Assembly: GCA_030626025.1 (NCBI GenBank)
Contig: DAOUPT010000009.1
Coordinates: 18,056-82,055, forward strand
Origin: Anderseniella sp.
GTDB taxonomy: Bacteria > Pseudomonadota > Alphaproteobacteria > Rhizobiales > Aestuariivirgaceae
Length of the DNA: 64,000 nucleotides
Direction of reading: 5' to 3'
In this document: positions 29,115-39,971 of the stretch, piece after piece
Layout: every line of letters starts with the position of its first letter
How positions within the stretch are numbered: the stretch's first letter is position 1
The notes under the pieces: model-generated
The model's database searches: none
The model's input: only the letters and a program-made list of their open reading frames with translations
What the model was told of the DNA's origin: nothing
Translations under genes and position numbers: made by a program

Positions 29115-29340
29115 CTTTTATCCCCTTGTTTTTAGGGCGTTTTTGCGCAGTATCCCGGTCATTTAGCGCCGCCGTTTTTGTTTTTTGTCAGGGAGTATAC
29201 TGTCAATTACCCGCCTCCCATCGACAGACGCTAGCATAAATTTTCAGCTTCGGCGACAAAATCTGTCCGGATATCAATATGTTATGTTTTGCTCGGGCAA
29301 AACAATTGCTGTAACGATTTTTTCTAACCAAACTAATTAT

Positions 29341-29370
29341 TGCATACTGTCAGTTTCTGTCAGTATTGCA
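29341..29370 (+). promoter_or_regulatory. Imperfect palindrome upstream of uvrA
   Basis: TGCATACTG and CAGTATTGCA face each other across 11 bases, enclosing two direct copies of CTGTCAGT spaced 10 bases apart. A further TACTGTCA lies at 29198-29205 in the same hfq-uvrA gap. The site ends 37 bases before the uvrA start. The canonical alphaproteobacterial SOS box (GTTC-N7-GTTC or GAAC-N7-GAAC) is not present in this gap. A regulator site is possible, but I cannot assign the protein. Confidence 0.35.
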
Positions 29371-29407
29371 TATTGCGATTGTTCCCCATTTGATCTATTG
29401 AGTTCGA

Positions 29408-32293
29408 ATGGCTAATCCACTTAAATCAATTCGCGTTCAAGGTGCTCGCGAGCACAATTTGCAGGACATCTCAATCGAGATTCCCCGCGACGCCTTGATC
29501 GTATTCACCGGCCTTTCCGGCTCGGGAAAATCTTCACTGGCATTTGACACAATTTACGCTGAAGGCCAGCGTCGTTATGTGGAAAGCCTGTCCGCTTACG
29601 CGCGGCAATTCCTCGAAATGATGCAAAAGCCCGATGTTGACCAGATTGACGGCCTATCACCAGCTATCTCCATCGAACAAAAAACCACCAGCAAAAACCC
29701 GCGCTCAACAGTTGGGACTGTCACCGAGATTTACGACTACATGCGCCTGTTGTTCGCCCGGGTCGGCACTGCCTATTCCCCAGCAACCGGTTTACCGATT
29801 GAAAGCCAGACCGTCACGCAAATGGTTGACCGCCTGCTTGACCTTGAAGATGGTGCCCGGATTTATCTGCTCGCCCCGGTGGTCCGCGGTCGCAAGGGCG
29901 AATACCGTAAGGAATTTGCCGAATTTATGAAACAGGGCTTTCAACGGGTGAAAGTCGATGGCGAGTTTTACGAAATTGCCGATGTCCCTGATCTTGATAA
30001 GAAATACAAACACAACATTGACGTGGTGGTTGATCGTCTGGTGATCAAACCCGACCTCGGCAACCGGCTGGCCGATTCTCTTGAAACAGCACTCAAATTA
30101 TCAGACGGTCTGGCCGTTGCCGAATTTGCCGATAAAAAGGATGAAAAAGGAGAACCCGAGAGGATTATGTTCTCCGAACGGTTCTCCTGCCCGGTCTCCG
30201 GCTTTACCATTGATGAAATCGAACCCCGGTTGTTTTCCTTTAACAACCCATTTGGCGCTTGCCCGTCCTGCGACGGCCTTGGCACTGAACTGCGCTTTGA
30301 AGCAGACCTTGTGGTGCCTGACAAAACCCTCAGCCTGAACAAGGGTGCAATATTGCCGTGGGCCAAAACCGGCAACACTTCACCCTACTACACCCAGACC
30401 CTGCAAGCTATTTGCCGGAAATACAAAGGCTCAATGAATAAGCCTTGGGAAGAATTGCCGGAAAAAATCCGGGAGGTTATTCTATATGGTTCCGGTGACG
30501 AAGATATCACCTTCACCTACGATGATGGTTTGCGCAGCTACAAAACCCGAAAACCCTTTGAAGGCGTCATGGGCAATATTCAGCGGCGCTGGCGTGAAAC
30601 CGACAGCACCTGGGTACGTGAAGAACTAACCCGTTTTCAAACCCACCATGCTTGCGGCGCTTGCAATGGCTATCGGCTGAAACCTCAGGCCGATGCTGTA
30701 AAAATTGCCGGAAAGCATATCGGTCAGATTGCCGAAATGTCAATTTCCGCCGCCCATGAATGGTATAGTGACGTCGACAAATACCTCAGTGCACAGAATA
30801 AAGAAATCGCCAGGCCAGTCCTTAAAGAAATCCGCGAGCGCCTGAAATTCTTGGTCGACGTCGGCCTTGAATACCTCACCCTGTCTCGCAAATCCGGCAC
30901 GCTTTCTGGTGGTGAAAGCCAGCGCATTCGTCTGGCCTCACAAATCGGTTCCGGCCTGACCGGGGTTCTCTATGTGCTTGATGAGCCATCCATCGGCTTG
31001 CACCAGCGCGACAACGCCCGTCTACTCGAAACCCTCATCCATCTGCGCGATCTCGGCAACACCGTCCTGGTGGTTGAACACGATGAAGACGCCATCCGCA
31101 GTGCCGACTATGTCGTTGATATCGGCCCAGGTGCGGGTATCCACGGCGGGAAAATAGTTGCGCAGGGATCCGCCGAAGATGTCATGTCCAACCCGGCCTC
31201 ACTAACCGGACAATATCTGACCGGCATGATGCAAGTGCCAATCCCGGCCAATCGACGCAAAATTGACAAAAAGCGGCTATTGAAAATCATCGGCGCACGG
31301 GCCAACAACCTCAAGAACGTAACAGCCGAAATCCCGCTCAAACTGTTTACCTGCGTTACCGGCGTCTCAGGCGGCGGCAAATCCTCTCTGCTGATCGATA
31401 CCCTCTATAAAGCCGCCGCCCGCAAATTGATGCGGGCCAGGGCTATGCCAGCCGTTCACGATAAAATCGAAGGGTTGGAATTTCTCGACAAAATCATCGA
31501 TATCGATCAGTCTCCCATTGGCCGCACCCCGCGCTCAAACCCGGCAACCTACACCGGCGCATTTACGCCAATTCGCGAATGGTTCGCTGGTCTGCCCGAA
31601 GCAAAAGCCCGTGGTTATGGTCCCGGTCGGTTCTCGTTTAACGTCAAAGGCGGTCGTTGTGAAAACTGCAAGGGCGATGGTGTTATCAAAATCGAAATGC
31701 ACTTCCTGCCCGATGTCTATGTCACCTGCGATAATTGTCAGGGTGAGCGCTACAATCGCGAAACCCTTGAAATTCGTTTCAAAGGCAAATCAATTTCCGA
31801 CATTCTCAACATGACCGTCACCGAAGGCGCTGATTTCTTCAAAGCCATTCCCTCAGTTCGTGACAAGCTGGTGACACTCGAACGGGTTGGCCTCGGCTAT
31901 ATCAAAGTCGGTCAACAGGCAACAACGCTTTCAGGCGGTGAGGCCCAGCGGGTCAAACTGGCAAAAGAACTTTCCAAGCGCGCCACTGGACGAACGCTCT
32001 ATCTGCTCGATGAACCAACAACCGGCCTGCACTTCCACGACGTTGCCAAATTGCTGGATGTTCTGCACGAACTGGTCGACCACGGCAACACTGTCGTAGT
32101 GATCGAACACAATCTCGAAGTCATAAAAACCGCTGACTGGGTCGTTGATCTTGGTCCGGAGGGCGGCGATGGCGGTGGTGAAATCGTCGTGGCAGGAACA
32201 CCCGAAACCGTCGCCGATTGCGCTTGGTCCTATACCGGTCATTTCCTCAAACCAATTCTGGAACGTAATCGCCAGAATGCAGCAGCAGAGTGA
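29408..32293 (+). CDS. uvrA: UvrABC excinuclease subunit A
   Basis: Damage-recognition ATPase of nucleotide excision repair. The 961 residues contain two ABC modules. The first Walker A is [14 protein letters not shown], and its signature [16 protein letters not shown] lies near residue 500. The second has [15 protein letters not shown] and [16 protein letters not shown]. Zinc-finger cysteines occur in CPVSGF/CPSCDG, and in [18 protein letters not shown] near 755-785. All parts are intact and the length is normal. Confidence 0.98.
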   Translation: MANPLKSIRVQGAREHNLQDISIEIPRDALIVFTGLSGSGKSSLAFDTIYAEGQRRYVESLSAYARQFLEMMQKPDVDQIDGLSPAISIEQKTTSKNPRSTVGTVTEIYDYMRLLFARVGTAYSPATGLPIESQTVTQMVDRLLDLEDGARIYLLAPVVRGRKGEYRKEFAEFMKQGFQRVKVDGEFYEIADVPDLDKKYKHNIDVVVDRLVIKPDLGNRLADSLETALKLSDGLAVAEFADKKDEKGEPERIMFSERFSCPVSGFTIDEIEPRLFSFNNPFGACPSCDGLGTELRFEADLVVPDKTLSLNKGAILPWAKTGNTSPYYTQTLQAICRKYKGSMNKPWEELPEKIREVILYGSGDEDITFTYDDGLRSYKTRKPFEGVMGNIQRRWRETDSTWVREELTRFQTHHACGACNGYRLKPQADAVKIAGKHIGQIAEMSISAAHEWYSDVDKYLSAQNKEIARPVLKEIRERLKFLVDVGLEYLTLSRKSGTLSGGESQRIRLASQIGSGLTGVLYVLDEPSIGLHQRDNARLLETLIHLRDLGNTVLVVEHDEDAIRSADYVVDIGPGAGIHGGKIVAQGSAEDVMSNPASLTGQYLTGMMQVPIPANRRKIDKKRLLKIIGARANNLKNVTAEIPLKLFTCVTGVSGGGKSSLLIDTLYKAAARKLMRARAMPAVHDKIEGLEFLDKIIDIDQSPIGRTPRSNPATYTGAFTPIREWFAGLPEAKARGYGPGRFSFNVKGGRCENCKGDGVIKIEMHFLPDVYVTCDNCQGERYNRETLEIRFKGKSISDILNMTVTEGADFFKAIPSVRDKLVTLERVGLGYIKVGQQATTLSGGEAQRVKLAKELSKRATGRTLYLLDEPTTGLHFHDVAKLLDVLHELVDHGNTVVVIEHNLEVIKTADWVVDLGPEGGDGGGEIVVAGTPETVADCAWSYTGHFLKPILERNRQNAAAE

Positions 32294-32296
32294 AAC

Positions 32297-32767
32297 ATGT
32301 TTAGACAATTATGCTTTCTATTATCGTTCCTGCTTCCGTTTCAGATTTCGGCTCATGCAGGTGCACCGGAAATTCAGATTTATGAGTCCAATTTTGTCTC
32401 TTATTTGATTTTACCTGACGGGTCAGAGAGGGACAATAACTCGCGAATTGTACCCAACATAGCCAAGAAATCCTGCTTTGGCTGGCTCATCAAACATAAA
32501 CGCCGCCCCGGTATCGCTCAAATTACAGAAACCCTTACATTGCCAAGTGTGCCAACAGAGTGGGCCAATGCAGATAAGGACACCTTTGCACCAACGATTA
32601 TCAACCCCGATAGAAAATCAGCCACGGTTAATCACAAGGTCGCACTGGATAAGGGCGAATTTACCTCTATATGGTGCATTGCCAAAGGCGACCCTTCTGG
32701 AGAATACTTTTTTGAAGTCCGTCATGGCAAAACTCTGCTTGCTTATTTCGATTTTGTAGTGAAGTAA
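32297..32767 (+). CDS. Secreted protein of unknown function
   Basis: I do not recognise a family. It starts 3 bases after the uvrA stop. The 156 residues begin with a clear signal peptide ([20 protein letters not shown], cleavage near residue 20-22), giving a mature protein of about 135 residues. The mature part has two cysteines (KKSCFGW and SIWCIAKG), which could form a disulfide. Alternating hydrophobic strands such as [20 protein letters not shown] suggest a small beta-sandwich. It may be cotranscribed with uvrA and trmFO, but neither neighbour explains an exported protein. Confidence 0.75.
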   Translation: MFRQLCFLLSFLLPFQISAHAGAPEIQIYESNFVSYLILPDGSERDNNSRIVPNIAKKSCFGWLIKHKRRPGIAQITETLTLPSVPTEWANADKDTFAPTIINPDRKSATVNHKVALDKGEFTSIWCIAKGDPSGEYFFEVRHGKTLLAYFDFVVK

Positions 32768-32804
32768 GTCATTTTTGATTTCTGCAAACCGGACTTTTTT
32801 AAAC

Positions 32805-34199
32805 ATGGACAAAAACAAACCTCAACCCGTTCACATTATCGGTGGCGGACTCGCTGGTTCTGAAGCTGCCTGGCAGTTGGCCAATGCTGGTGTGTCTGTG
32901 ATTATCCATGAAATGCGTCCGGTGCGGGGAACCGATGCCCACCAGACAGATAAATGCGCTGAATTGGTGTGCTCAAACTCTTTCCGCTCAGATGATGCTG
33001 AAAACAACGCCGTTGGCTTGCTGCATGCTGAGATGCGTCTGGCAAACTCATTGATTATGGCCTGTGCCGATGCCCGCAAATTACCCGCTGGCGGGGCGCT
33101 GGCTGTCGACCGTGAAGGTTTTTCACAAGAGGTCACCGACCGGCTAAACGGTCACGAGCTGATCACCATAGAGCGTGAAGAAATTGCCGGACTACCGCCG
33201 CAGGAATGGCAAAACGTCATCATTGCCACCGGGCCCCTCACCTCACAAGCGCTGGCTGCCGACATTGCCCAACTCACCGGCGATGATGGTCTGGCATTTT
33301 TCGATGCCATTGCCCCGATTGTCCACAAGGACAGCATCAATTTCGATATCGTCTGGTTCCAGTCGCGCTATGACAAGGAAGGCCCCGGCGGTACTGGCGC
33401 TGATTACATCAATTGTCCGCTCGATGAACAGCAATACCAGACCCTGATCGAAGACCTGATAAATGGCGACAAAGGCAAATTTCAGGAATGGGAAAAGGAC
33501 ACTCCCTATTTTTCCGGCTGTTTACCCATCGAAGTGATGGCCGAGCGCGGCCCTGAAACCCTGCGTTTCGGCCCGATGAAACCACGCGGCCTGACCAATA
33601 AGCACCAACCCGACATCAAACCCTATGCGGTCCTGCAATTGCGTCAGGACAACGCCCTTGGCACGCTATACAATATGGTCGGTTTCCAAACCAAACTGAA
33701 ATATGGCGAGCAGGCTGAAGTTTTCCGCAAGGTACCGGGATTGGAAAATGCCGAATTTGCCCGCTTGGGAGGTTTGCACCGCAATACCTTCCTCAACAGC
33801 CCTGAGGTACTGGATGAACATCTCCGTCTAAAGGCCCGACCTTCAATCCGTTTTGCAGGTCAGGTAACAGGTGTTGAAGGCTATGTGGAAAGCGCCGCCA
33901 TCGGCCTGATTGCCGGCAAAATGGCTGCTTGTGATGCCTTGGGCCACTCGTTCATCCGCCCTGAGATTACCACAGCCCACGGTGCCTTGCTAAACCACAT
34001 AACCGGCGGTCACCTCGGCGAAACCCTCAACGGCAAGCAGTCTTTCCAACCGATGAACGTAAATTTTGGCCTGTTCCCACCGGTTGAAATCGTCAAAACG
34101 CCGGGTGTTCGTATGCGCGGCAAAGACAAAAAAGCCGCCCGCAAAAAAGCCTACACCTCACGGGCTATTGAGAGTTTTGCAAATTGGATTTCTCATTAA
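32805..34199 (+). CDS. trmFO: Folate-dependent tRNA m5U54 methyltransferase TrmFO
   Basis: FAD enzyme that methylates U54 of the tRNA T-loop using methylene-tetrahydrofolate. I start it at ATG 32805 ([15 protein letters not shown]); the frame extends to 32775 without family support. The 464 residues have the FAD motif [17 protein letters not shown] and [20 protein letters not shown]. The candidate catalytic Cys is in [28 protein letters not shown] is also present. Its last 35 bases overlap the convergent DUF4153 gene. Confidence 0.96.
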   Translation: MDKNKPQPVHIIGGGLAGSEAAWQLANAGVSVIIHEMRPVRGTDAHQTDKCAELVCSNSFRSDDAENNAVGLLHAEMRLANSLIMACADARKLPAGGALAVDREGFSQEVTDRLNGHELITIEREEIAGLPPQEWQNVIIATGPLTSQALAADIAQLTGDDGLAFFDAIAPIVHKDSINFDIVWFQSRYDKEGPGGTGADYINCPLDEQQYQTLIEDLINGDKGKFQEWEKDTPYFSGCLPIEVMAERGPETLRFGPMKPRGLTNKHQPDIKPYAVLQLRQDNALGTLYNMVGFQTKLKYGEQAEVFRKVPGLENAEFARLGGLHRNTFLNSPEVLDEHLRLKARPSIRFAGQVTGVEGYVESAAIGLIAGKMAACDALGHSFIRPEITTAHGALLNHITGGHLGETLNGKQSFQPMNVNFGLFPPVEIVKTPGVRMRGKDKKAARKKAYTSRAIESFANWISH

Positions 34200-35964
34200 C
34201 CGGCAAGAGCAACCAGAAATTAATATGGCGAATGCTTTCCCCACGCACACCCAACTCGCCTATTAAATGATTAACAATCAACTTTATCGGCTGCCCCTCA
34301 CCTTTAACCAACAAGACCAGCTGCCTGGGTTTCACTTTTTGAGCGGTTCGTGCCTTTTCAAGGAGTTCCTTGACCGCAAGACTCCTCTGCATGCCATTGT
34401 AGGTGACAAGCAACTGCTCATCCTTGATTTTCACGATACCACCATTTGCAAATTTCACATTGGCACCACGCCGGACCAGAAAGAGACCGGAAAGCAAACT
34501 GTCCCGCTCAATTTTGACCCCGACGACCGAGCTCCTACGAAAAGAAACCATATCACGGCCCGCTTTTCTGGCCGCTACAGCTCTGTTGAACGCAAACAAC
34601 TTATTAATATCTGAAGCAACGGCATATCCGTGAAGATGACCTTGTTCAAACGGATTTTCCTTGTGACCACTAAAAAGCGGCTGCAAGCGCTGCAACTCAT
34701 TTTGTTTGCGCAAAAAATTTACAATTGATCGCGAGCTGACCTTAACCTCGTTGGGTACTTTTTCTCTAGCCGGAAGCTGGTCGGTTATCTTGCCATTCTC
34801 CACATATCCCCATGTTTCCAGCAACGTCACCAATCGCTTATGCTGACTGTGCACCGACACGCCCTTGGCGCCCCATGGCCCAAAGGACGCCAGCAGCAAA
34901 AGCACCGCCATTGAGCCAATGATCACCTGCGGCCTGGCCTCAAGCCTTTTTGAAATAAAGTACCCAATCATCGCTGCCAGCCACAAGGCAACTACAGCCA
35001 GTCCATAACGTTCCGGCGTAACACCATATTCGTTCACCCGTACCACAACCGCGATAACCAGCAATACCAGTGGAACAATTGTGAACCAGAACCAGTGGCG
35101 GGTGAAAACTTTTAGCAATCGTGTGCCATCTTCCACCCACGGTCTGGCGATCAGCCATGTCGCGGCCCCGCCAGTGCCAAAAATCAGCACCATCATGCCG
35201 ACTTTTCCTCTTGGCAAATCGAAAGAAAAGCCGATTTTGACCGCATAGGCATGCAGGATTAAAACATAAATCAACAATACCGGTACAAGCACATAATTGA
35301 TCAGAATTGACACGCCCCGGTTCATCAGATCATCGCCGCACGGCAAAGTGAGTTCTTCATCAATATCCCAGGGTATAAGCGCCAGTCCATAGAGCGGCCC
35401 GACCACCGTCACCGCCAGGCTGATGGCATGCTCATAACCATCTTTGGGAATTTTAATATGAAAGAGGTATTCAAGGCTGGCAAGAATGGCAGAAATTCCA
35501 CCTGCGACCAGAGCTCCTGCCAGAACAGCCAGAATAATAGCCATTGCCAACCGGGAATTGAAAAGCCAAACGACATTAAAACTGACGCCCGGACGCAAAA
35601 ACGCAGCAATCATCACCCACAAAATCAACGCCGGAATCATCATTAAGGCATTAGCGGCAAATACTTGCGGAAAAACCAGTAACGCGGCAAAAACAATCGC
35701 TGAAAGCAATGCCGCACTAAAACCTTTTATTCGAGACCATTCTCGCCATTGCGCCAGCAAATGAACGCCGCCACTCGCTAGAAAGGCCGCGACTCCGCCC
35801 TGATAAATATGCTGCAAGGTTTGCCTGTCGTTGAAGTTGACAATGTCCTCGATCTCCAGACCGACAAACACAAACATAAAAACGCAAACCAGTACCGAAA
35901 CCGGAAACCGCCTTGCGATCATCTCCAGATCTGGTAAGAACCTGCTAAATAGACTGATTTTCAT
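34165..35964 (-). CDS. DUF4153 multi-pass membrane protein
   Basis: Function unknown. The 599 residues have about eleven hydrophobic segments in the first ~400, including [20 protein letters not shown] and [23 protein letters not shown] family stretches. A soluble, charged C-terminal region of about 180 residues follows (rich in [11 protein letters not shown] and [12 protein letters not shown]). The N-terminus [19 protein letters not shown] is typical of DUF4153. It overlaps the end of trmFO tail-to-tail by 35 bases, so the stops share sequence. It lies 33 bases after the NDUFAF6-like gene and could end the sec transcript. Confidence 0.82.
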   Translation of the reverse strand: MKISLFSRFLPDLEMIARRFPVSVLVCVFMFVFVGLEIEDIVNFNDRQTLQHIYQGGVAAFLASGGVHLLAQWREWSRIKGFSAALLSAIVFAALLVFPQVFAANALMMIPALILWVMIAAFLRPGVSFNVVWLFNSRLAMAIILAVLAGALVAGGISAILASLEYLFHIKIPKDGYEHAISLAVTVVGPLYGLALIPWDIDEELTLPCGDDLMNRGVSILINYVLVPVLLIYVLILHAYAVKIGFSFDLPRGKVGMMVLIFGTGGAATWLIARPWVEDGTRLLKVFTRHWFWFTIVPLVLLVIAVVVRVNEYGVTPERYGLAVVALWLAAMIGYFISKRLEARPQVIIGSMAVLLLLASFGPWGAKGVSVHSQHKRLVTLLETWGYVENGKITDQLPAREKVPNEVKVSSRSIVNFLRKQNELQRLQPLFSGHKENPFEQGHLHGYAVASDINKLFAFNRAVAARKAGRDMVSFRRSSVVGVKIERDSLLSGLFLVRRGANVKFANGGIVKIKDEQLLVTYNGMQRSLAVKELLEKARTAQKVKPRQLVLLVKGEGQPIKLIVNHLIGELGVRGESIRHINFWLLLPVNEKSNLQNSQ

Positions 35965-35997
35965 TAGATGCCTCCCATTCGTTCCGCCATTTTGCCT

Positions 35998-36855
35998 CTA
36001 AATGCGTTCAAAAAATGACTTTTTGAATAAGAACCACTGCATTTTTAGCTGGGATGTTGCGGTCAAATTTCTAAGCGGATTGCTAGTCGACCCCGATGAC
36101 TTATTGAAATTTAAATCCGCAAGGCTGGCTGGCCAAAATGCTGGTAAAACATCCTTGTTTAAACGCTCCTGCCCCTGTCTTAGCTGCCGGAGATTATCGG
36201 AAACCATATGACAAAGCTGGCTAACAACAAGTTGCATGCCTTTGGAATTTTCCCCAGCCACAACATTCCTGAAATCCAGTTTATGTTTCGCGAGCAGATC
36301 AGCAGGCACAAAGCATTGTTTTCGGGCAACTTGCTGTGGAAGCGTTCGCAACATTTTACCCAAACCGCGAGCCACACCGGCTTGCCCGATCAGATCGTCA
36401 ATTTCCAAAGCATCATAGCCAATCAAAACTCTGGCAACCAAATCTGCAACCGCCGCAGAGGTTGCTGTCTGATAAGCGATCAAGTCCTCAACGCTGGCCA
36501 TCGGTTCGCGATAAAAATCGAACTGATGGGCATCAATAAGCTTGTTGAACAAATGCTTGGGTAAATCATATTTGTGAACCACCAATTGCAGTTCTTTGGC
36601 CACCGGATGGTCATCACAATTGCCGTCAAACACCCCTTCAATGGCATCGCGCCACCATTGCAGCCGTATCTCACCAATAGCAGGCTCACTCACCTGCCCG
36701 GCAATATTGCAGATTTCGGCATCAAAGGCATAGACGGCGAACAAAGCACCGTGTTTGTCTTTGCCAGCCAATAGCGTTGATAGATACCGGTCCAGATCAT
36801 TCGACTTTACCAGATCAAGGCAGTGTACCGCGTTGGGATCGCGGATTTGCGTCAC
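35998..36855 (-). CDS. Squalene/phytoene synthase-fold protein, NDUFAF6-like
   Basis: 285 residues of the trans-isoprenyl synthase fold. The first aspartate motif region reads YAFDAEICNIAGQVSEPAIG followed by EIRLQWWRD. The second reads GLGKMLRTLPQQVARKQCF followed by VPADLL. The DxxxD metal-binding aspartates of true squalene/phytoene synthases are missing in both. The pattern instead matches the mitochondrial complex I assembly factor NDUFAF6, so a non-catalytic assembly role is more likely than carotenoid synthesis. It overlaps secF by 4 bases (ATGA) and belongs to that operon. Confidence 0.85.
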   Translation of the reverse strand: MTQIRDPNAVHCLDLVKSNDLDRYLSTLLAGKDKHGALFAVYAFDAEICNIAGQVSEPAIGEIRLQWWRDAIEGVFDGNCDDHPVAKELQLVVHKYDLPKHLFNKLIDAHQFDFYREPMASVEDLIAYQTATSAAVADLVARVLIGYDALEIDDLIGQAGVARGLGKMLRTLPQQVARKQCFVPADLLAKHKLDFRNVVAGENSKGMQLVVSQLCHMVSDNLRQLRQGQERLNKDVLPAFWPASLADLNFNKSSGSTSNPLRNLTATSQLKMQWFLFKKSFFERI

Positions 36856-37784
36856 ACAAGTTCCTCAGAATCACCTTCCGGTTTGATCGGCTCAGATATC
36901 CTGGCACCAGTGAACATCAGTAATGGTGCAGCGATGAAAATCGATGAATAGGTACCGACAATCACGCCCCAGATCATGGTGAAAGTAAAGCCGCGCAAAA
37001 CCTCGCCGCCAAATGTATATAACGCCCCCAAGGCCAACAAGGTCGAGACAGAGGTCAAAATCGTCCGGCGCAGCATCTGGTTCAGCGACAGATCAATAAC
37101 ATCCTTTAGCTCTTTCTTTTTATATTTCCGCAAATTTTCGCGCACCCGGTCATAAACCACCACCGTATCGTTGAGCGAATAGCCGACAATAGTCAAAATC
37201 GCGGCAATAATCGGCAAGCCAAAGCTAATCTGCAAAATCGCAAAAATGCCGATGGTCAGCAAAACGTCATGAGACAGTGACAGCACCGCCCCCACCGCAA
37301 ATTGCCATTCAAACCGGAACCAGATGTATATCATCACCGCCAGAATAGCGACGATAACGGCAATCGTACCTTCCTGCGCAAGCTCGCCGGATACTTTCGG
37401 GCCAACAACTTCAACCCGGCGATACTCCACTTCATCGCCAAGTGCAGCCTGTACTTTCTCAATCGCTGCACGCTGCTTTTTCTCGCCACCGTCCTGGGTT
37501 TCAAAGCGGATCAGAACATCCTTGTCGCTGCCAAAAGCCTGAAGTTCAAAATCTCCAAGACCAAGCCCGCTGATTTTGCTCCGCAAAGCACCGATGTCGG
37601 CTTTCTGTTTGGTTTGAATTTCAATCAGCGTACCGCCCTTGAAATCAATACCGAAATTCAACCCGGCAGCAAAAAACAACACAACTGAAGCGACACACAA
37701 AGCAGCTGAAATATAGGACGCCAGTTTGGCGTATTTCATGAAGCCAATATTTGTGTCATCGGGCAAAAATTTAAACGTGTTCAC
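36852..37784 (-). CDS. secF: Protein translocase subunit SecF
   Basis: Inner-membrane partner of SecD; uses the proton gradient to pull exported proteins from the Sec channel. The 310 residues show the first helix around residue 20-40, the LNFGIDFKGGTLIEIQT signature, a periplasmic domain to about 135, and five more helices. It also has SLSHDVLLTIGIFAIL and VGYSLNDTVVVYDRVRENLR. It follows secD by 19 bases. Confidence 0.97.
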   Translation of the reverse strand: MNTFKFLPDDTNIGFMKYAKLASYISAALCVASVVLFFAAGLNFGIDFKGGTLIEIQTKQKADIGALRSKISGLGLGDFELQAFGSDKDVLIRFETQDGGEKKQRAAIEKVQAALGDEVEYRRVEVVGPKVSGELAQEGTIAVIVAILAVMIYIWFRFEWQFAVGAVLSLSHDVLLTIGIFAILQISFGLPIIAAILTIVGYSLNDTVVVYDRVRENLRKYKKKELKDVIDLSLNQMLRRTILTSVSTLLALGALYTFGGEVLRGFTFTMIWGVIVGTYSSIFIAAPLLMFTGARISEPIKPEGDSEELV

Positions 37785-37803
37785 GATGATAATTCCTCAG
37801 TTT

Positions 37804-39432
37804 TTAAAGTGGCACTGTTTTGGGACGCTTGCGGGCGACCCAGAATGCTACGACAAGACGGTTAAATGTGAACGCGGTGAACACAGTGGTCAGAATGCCC
37901 AGCCCCAAGGTCACGGCAAAACCCTTAATCGGTCCAGAACCGAGACCAAACAAAACCACGGCTGCAATGAAGGTTGTGATATTGGCATCAAGAATGGTTG
38001 CCAAAGCACGCTGAAAACCGATCTCGATAGAATTGAGCGGCCCGCGCCCGGATCGAGATTCCTCTCGAATACGCTCAAACACCAGCACATTTGAGTCAAC
38101 CGCCATACCCATGGTCAAAACAATCCCGGCAATACCGGGTAGTGTGAGTGTCGCACCAAGCGCCGATAGAACACCGATCAGCAGGAACAAGTTGGCGATA
38201 AGTGCAAGGTTGGCAAAAACACCAAACAGCCTGTAACTGACCAGCATAAAGGCCAGAACAGCAATCAAACCAATAATCGACGCCATCAATCCAGCCGAGA
38301 CTGAATCAGCCCCAAGGCTGGGTCCAACACTGCGCTGTTCAACAATGACCAATTCGGCTGGCAAGGCACCCGAACGAAGCACCAGCGCCAGATCATTAGC
38401 TTCGGGAACTGTGAAGTTCCCTGAAATCTGACCGGAACCACCCAAAATCGCCGTTTGAATGACTGGTGCAGACATGACCTCACCATCAAGAACAATAGCA
38501 AACTGACGCCCTACGTTCTTACGAGTGAGATCACCAAAAAGCACACCACCCTTGGTATTAAAGCGAAATGTCACAATTGGCTGACCATCACGCTGATCAA
38601 AACCCGGTTGTGAATCAACCAGATGTTCACCACTAACGACTTCGTTACGCCCGGTTTGAACCCACATGAATTGCGCAGGATTTTCCTCGCGCGGCCAGGC
38701 CTCACAATTTAGGGGTGGACGCTGACCGGCACCGGTTGGCTGGCTGTCACAGGCCAGTTGAAATTTAAGTTTGGCTGTTTTTCCCAGTATTTTTATTAGC
38801 CGTTTAGAATTCTGCAGACCGGGAACCTGCACCAAAATGCGATCAACACCTTGTCGCTGAATTGTTGGTTCAGTGGTGCCCAGCGAGTTTATCCGGTCAC
38901 CAAGGATTTTAACAATCGCCTTGATCGCCGAACCGATTTTGGCATTGAGGCCCGCCTCTACAAAAGTAAATGTAATCCGCGTTCCCTCAACGTCCATGTT
39001 GTACAAGTTCGCACCGGGACCACCAAACCCCATGGTTTGGCTCAAACCACTGCTTGAATTATCGATCGTAAGCTTGCGCAGTTCAGGCAGGACCTTCTCG
39101 AGATCGGCTGCATTCTTGATGTTTACACCGACAGCACCACCTGATTTTAAGCCAAGTCCCGTGTAACGAACTTTGACGACATTTCGCAAGCTGTGGCGCA
39201 GATCACCGACAAGTTGTTTGAGTAACTCGACTTTAAATTTTTTGCCGTCAACTTCCAGAACCACATGGGTACCACCCTGAAGGTCCAACCCTTTGACCAA
39301 CGGTTGCAACATTTCAGGAAAATACGCTGTACGAAAATCTTTCGTCACAAGGTTCGGCGACGAAAACACTATTCCAAACAGGATCGTCAGCAATATGGGG
39401 ATGGTTTTCCACTTGGAGAGTTGAAACATCAA
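37804..39432 (-). CDS. secD: Protein translocase subunit SecD
   Basis: RND-type inner-membrane motor component with SecF. The 542 residues have an N-terminal helix (about 8-26), the LVKGLDLQGGTHVVLEVDG motif, and a large periplasmic P1 region. Five C-terminal helices carry LPGIAGIVLTMGMAVDSNVL and FERIREESRSGRG. It lies 46 bases after yajC, the standard yajC-secD-secF order. Confidence 0.97.
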   Translation of the reverse strand: MMFQLSKWKTIPILLTILFGIVFSSPNLVTKDFRTAYFPEMLQPLVKGLDLQGGTHVVLEVDGKKFKVELLKQLVGDLRHSLRNVVKVRYTGLGLKSGGAVGVNIKNAADLEKVLPELRKLTIDNSSSGLSQTMGFGGPGANLYNMDVEGTRITFTFVEAGLNAKIGSAIKAIVKILGDRINSLGTTEPTIQRQGVDRILVQVPGLQNSKRLIKILGKTAKLKFQLACDSQPTGAGQRPPLNCEAWPREENPAQFMWVQTGRNEVVSGEHLVDSQPGFDQRDGQPIVTFRFNTKGGVLFGDLTRKNVGRQFAIVLDGEVMSAPVIQTAILGGSGQISGNFTVPEANDLALVLRSGALPAELVIVEQRSVGPSLGADSVSAGLMASIIGLIAVLAFMLVSYRLFGVFANLALIANLFLLIGVLSALGATLTLPGIAGIVLTMGMAVDSNVLVFERIREESRSGRGPLNSIEIGFQRALATILDANITTFIAAVVLFGLGSGPIKGFAVTLGLGILTTVFTAFTFNRLVVAFWVARKRPKTVPL

Positions 39433-39478
39433 AATTCTCTTTGATTGTTACTTGGTGATTATCGGGTCAGATCGCGTT

Positions 39479-39814
39479 TTACTTATCGGTTTTTACCGGC
39501 TCGCCTTTAACGCGGACATCGGCAATCATGCTTTTTACAAATTTGATTTTGGTGTCCGGCGCCACTTCAACCATAATTTCGAGATCATCAATAACCTTTG
39601 TAACCTTGCCAATCATCCCTGCACTGGTAACAACTGTGTCACCGCGGCGAATATTGGCCACTTTAGCCGCGTGTTCCTTGGCTCGCTTTTGTTGCGGCCG
39701 GATCATTAGAAAGTAAAATACAGCCATAATCAGGACCAGTGGCAGCATTGTCGATGCCATTTCCCCGAAAGAACCGATGCCGGCGGTTTGTGCATATGCA
39801 GGAGTTGTAAACAT
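39479..39814 (-). CDS. yajC: Preprotein translocase accessory protein YajC
   Basis: Small membrane protein of the SecDF-YajC complex. The 111 residues contain one membrane helix (about 20-41, MLPLVLIMAVFYFLMIRPQQ) followed by KRAKEHAAKVANIRRGDTVV and TSAGMIGKVTKVIDDLEIMV in a cytosolic domain. It is the first gene of the secDF operon and is divergent from the DUF815 ATPase gene. Confidence 0.95.
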   Translation of the reverse strand: MFTTPAYAQTAGIGSFGEMASTMLPLVLIMAVFYFLMIRPQQKRAKEHAAKVANIRRGDTVVTSAGMIGKVTKVIDDLEIMVEVAPDTKIKFVKSMIADVRVKGEPVKTDK

Positions 39815-39971
39815 GGGTTTTTTCCCTTAACAAAATTCAAAAATAATCGTTGCCGCTATATACAGCTAGTCGACTGCAATTAAAAGACAATTGGCTTGAT
39901 ATGCCATATAACAACGCTGAATTAGAAATCAACGCCCTTCAAGGCCATTTGTGATCACAACAGAGCTTAAA

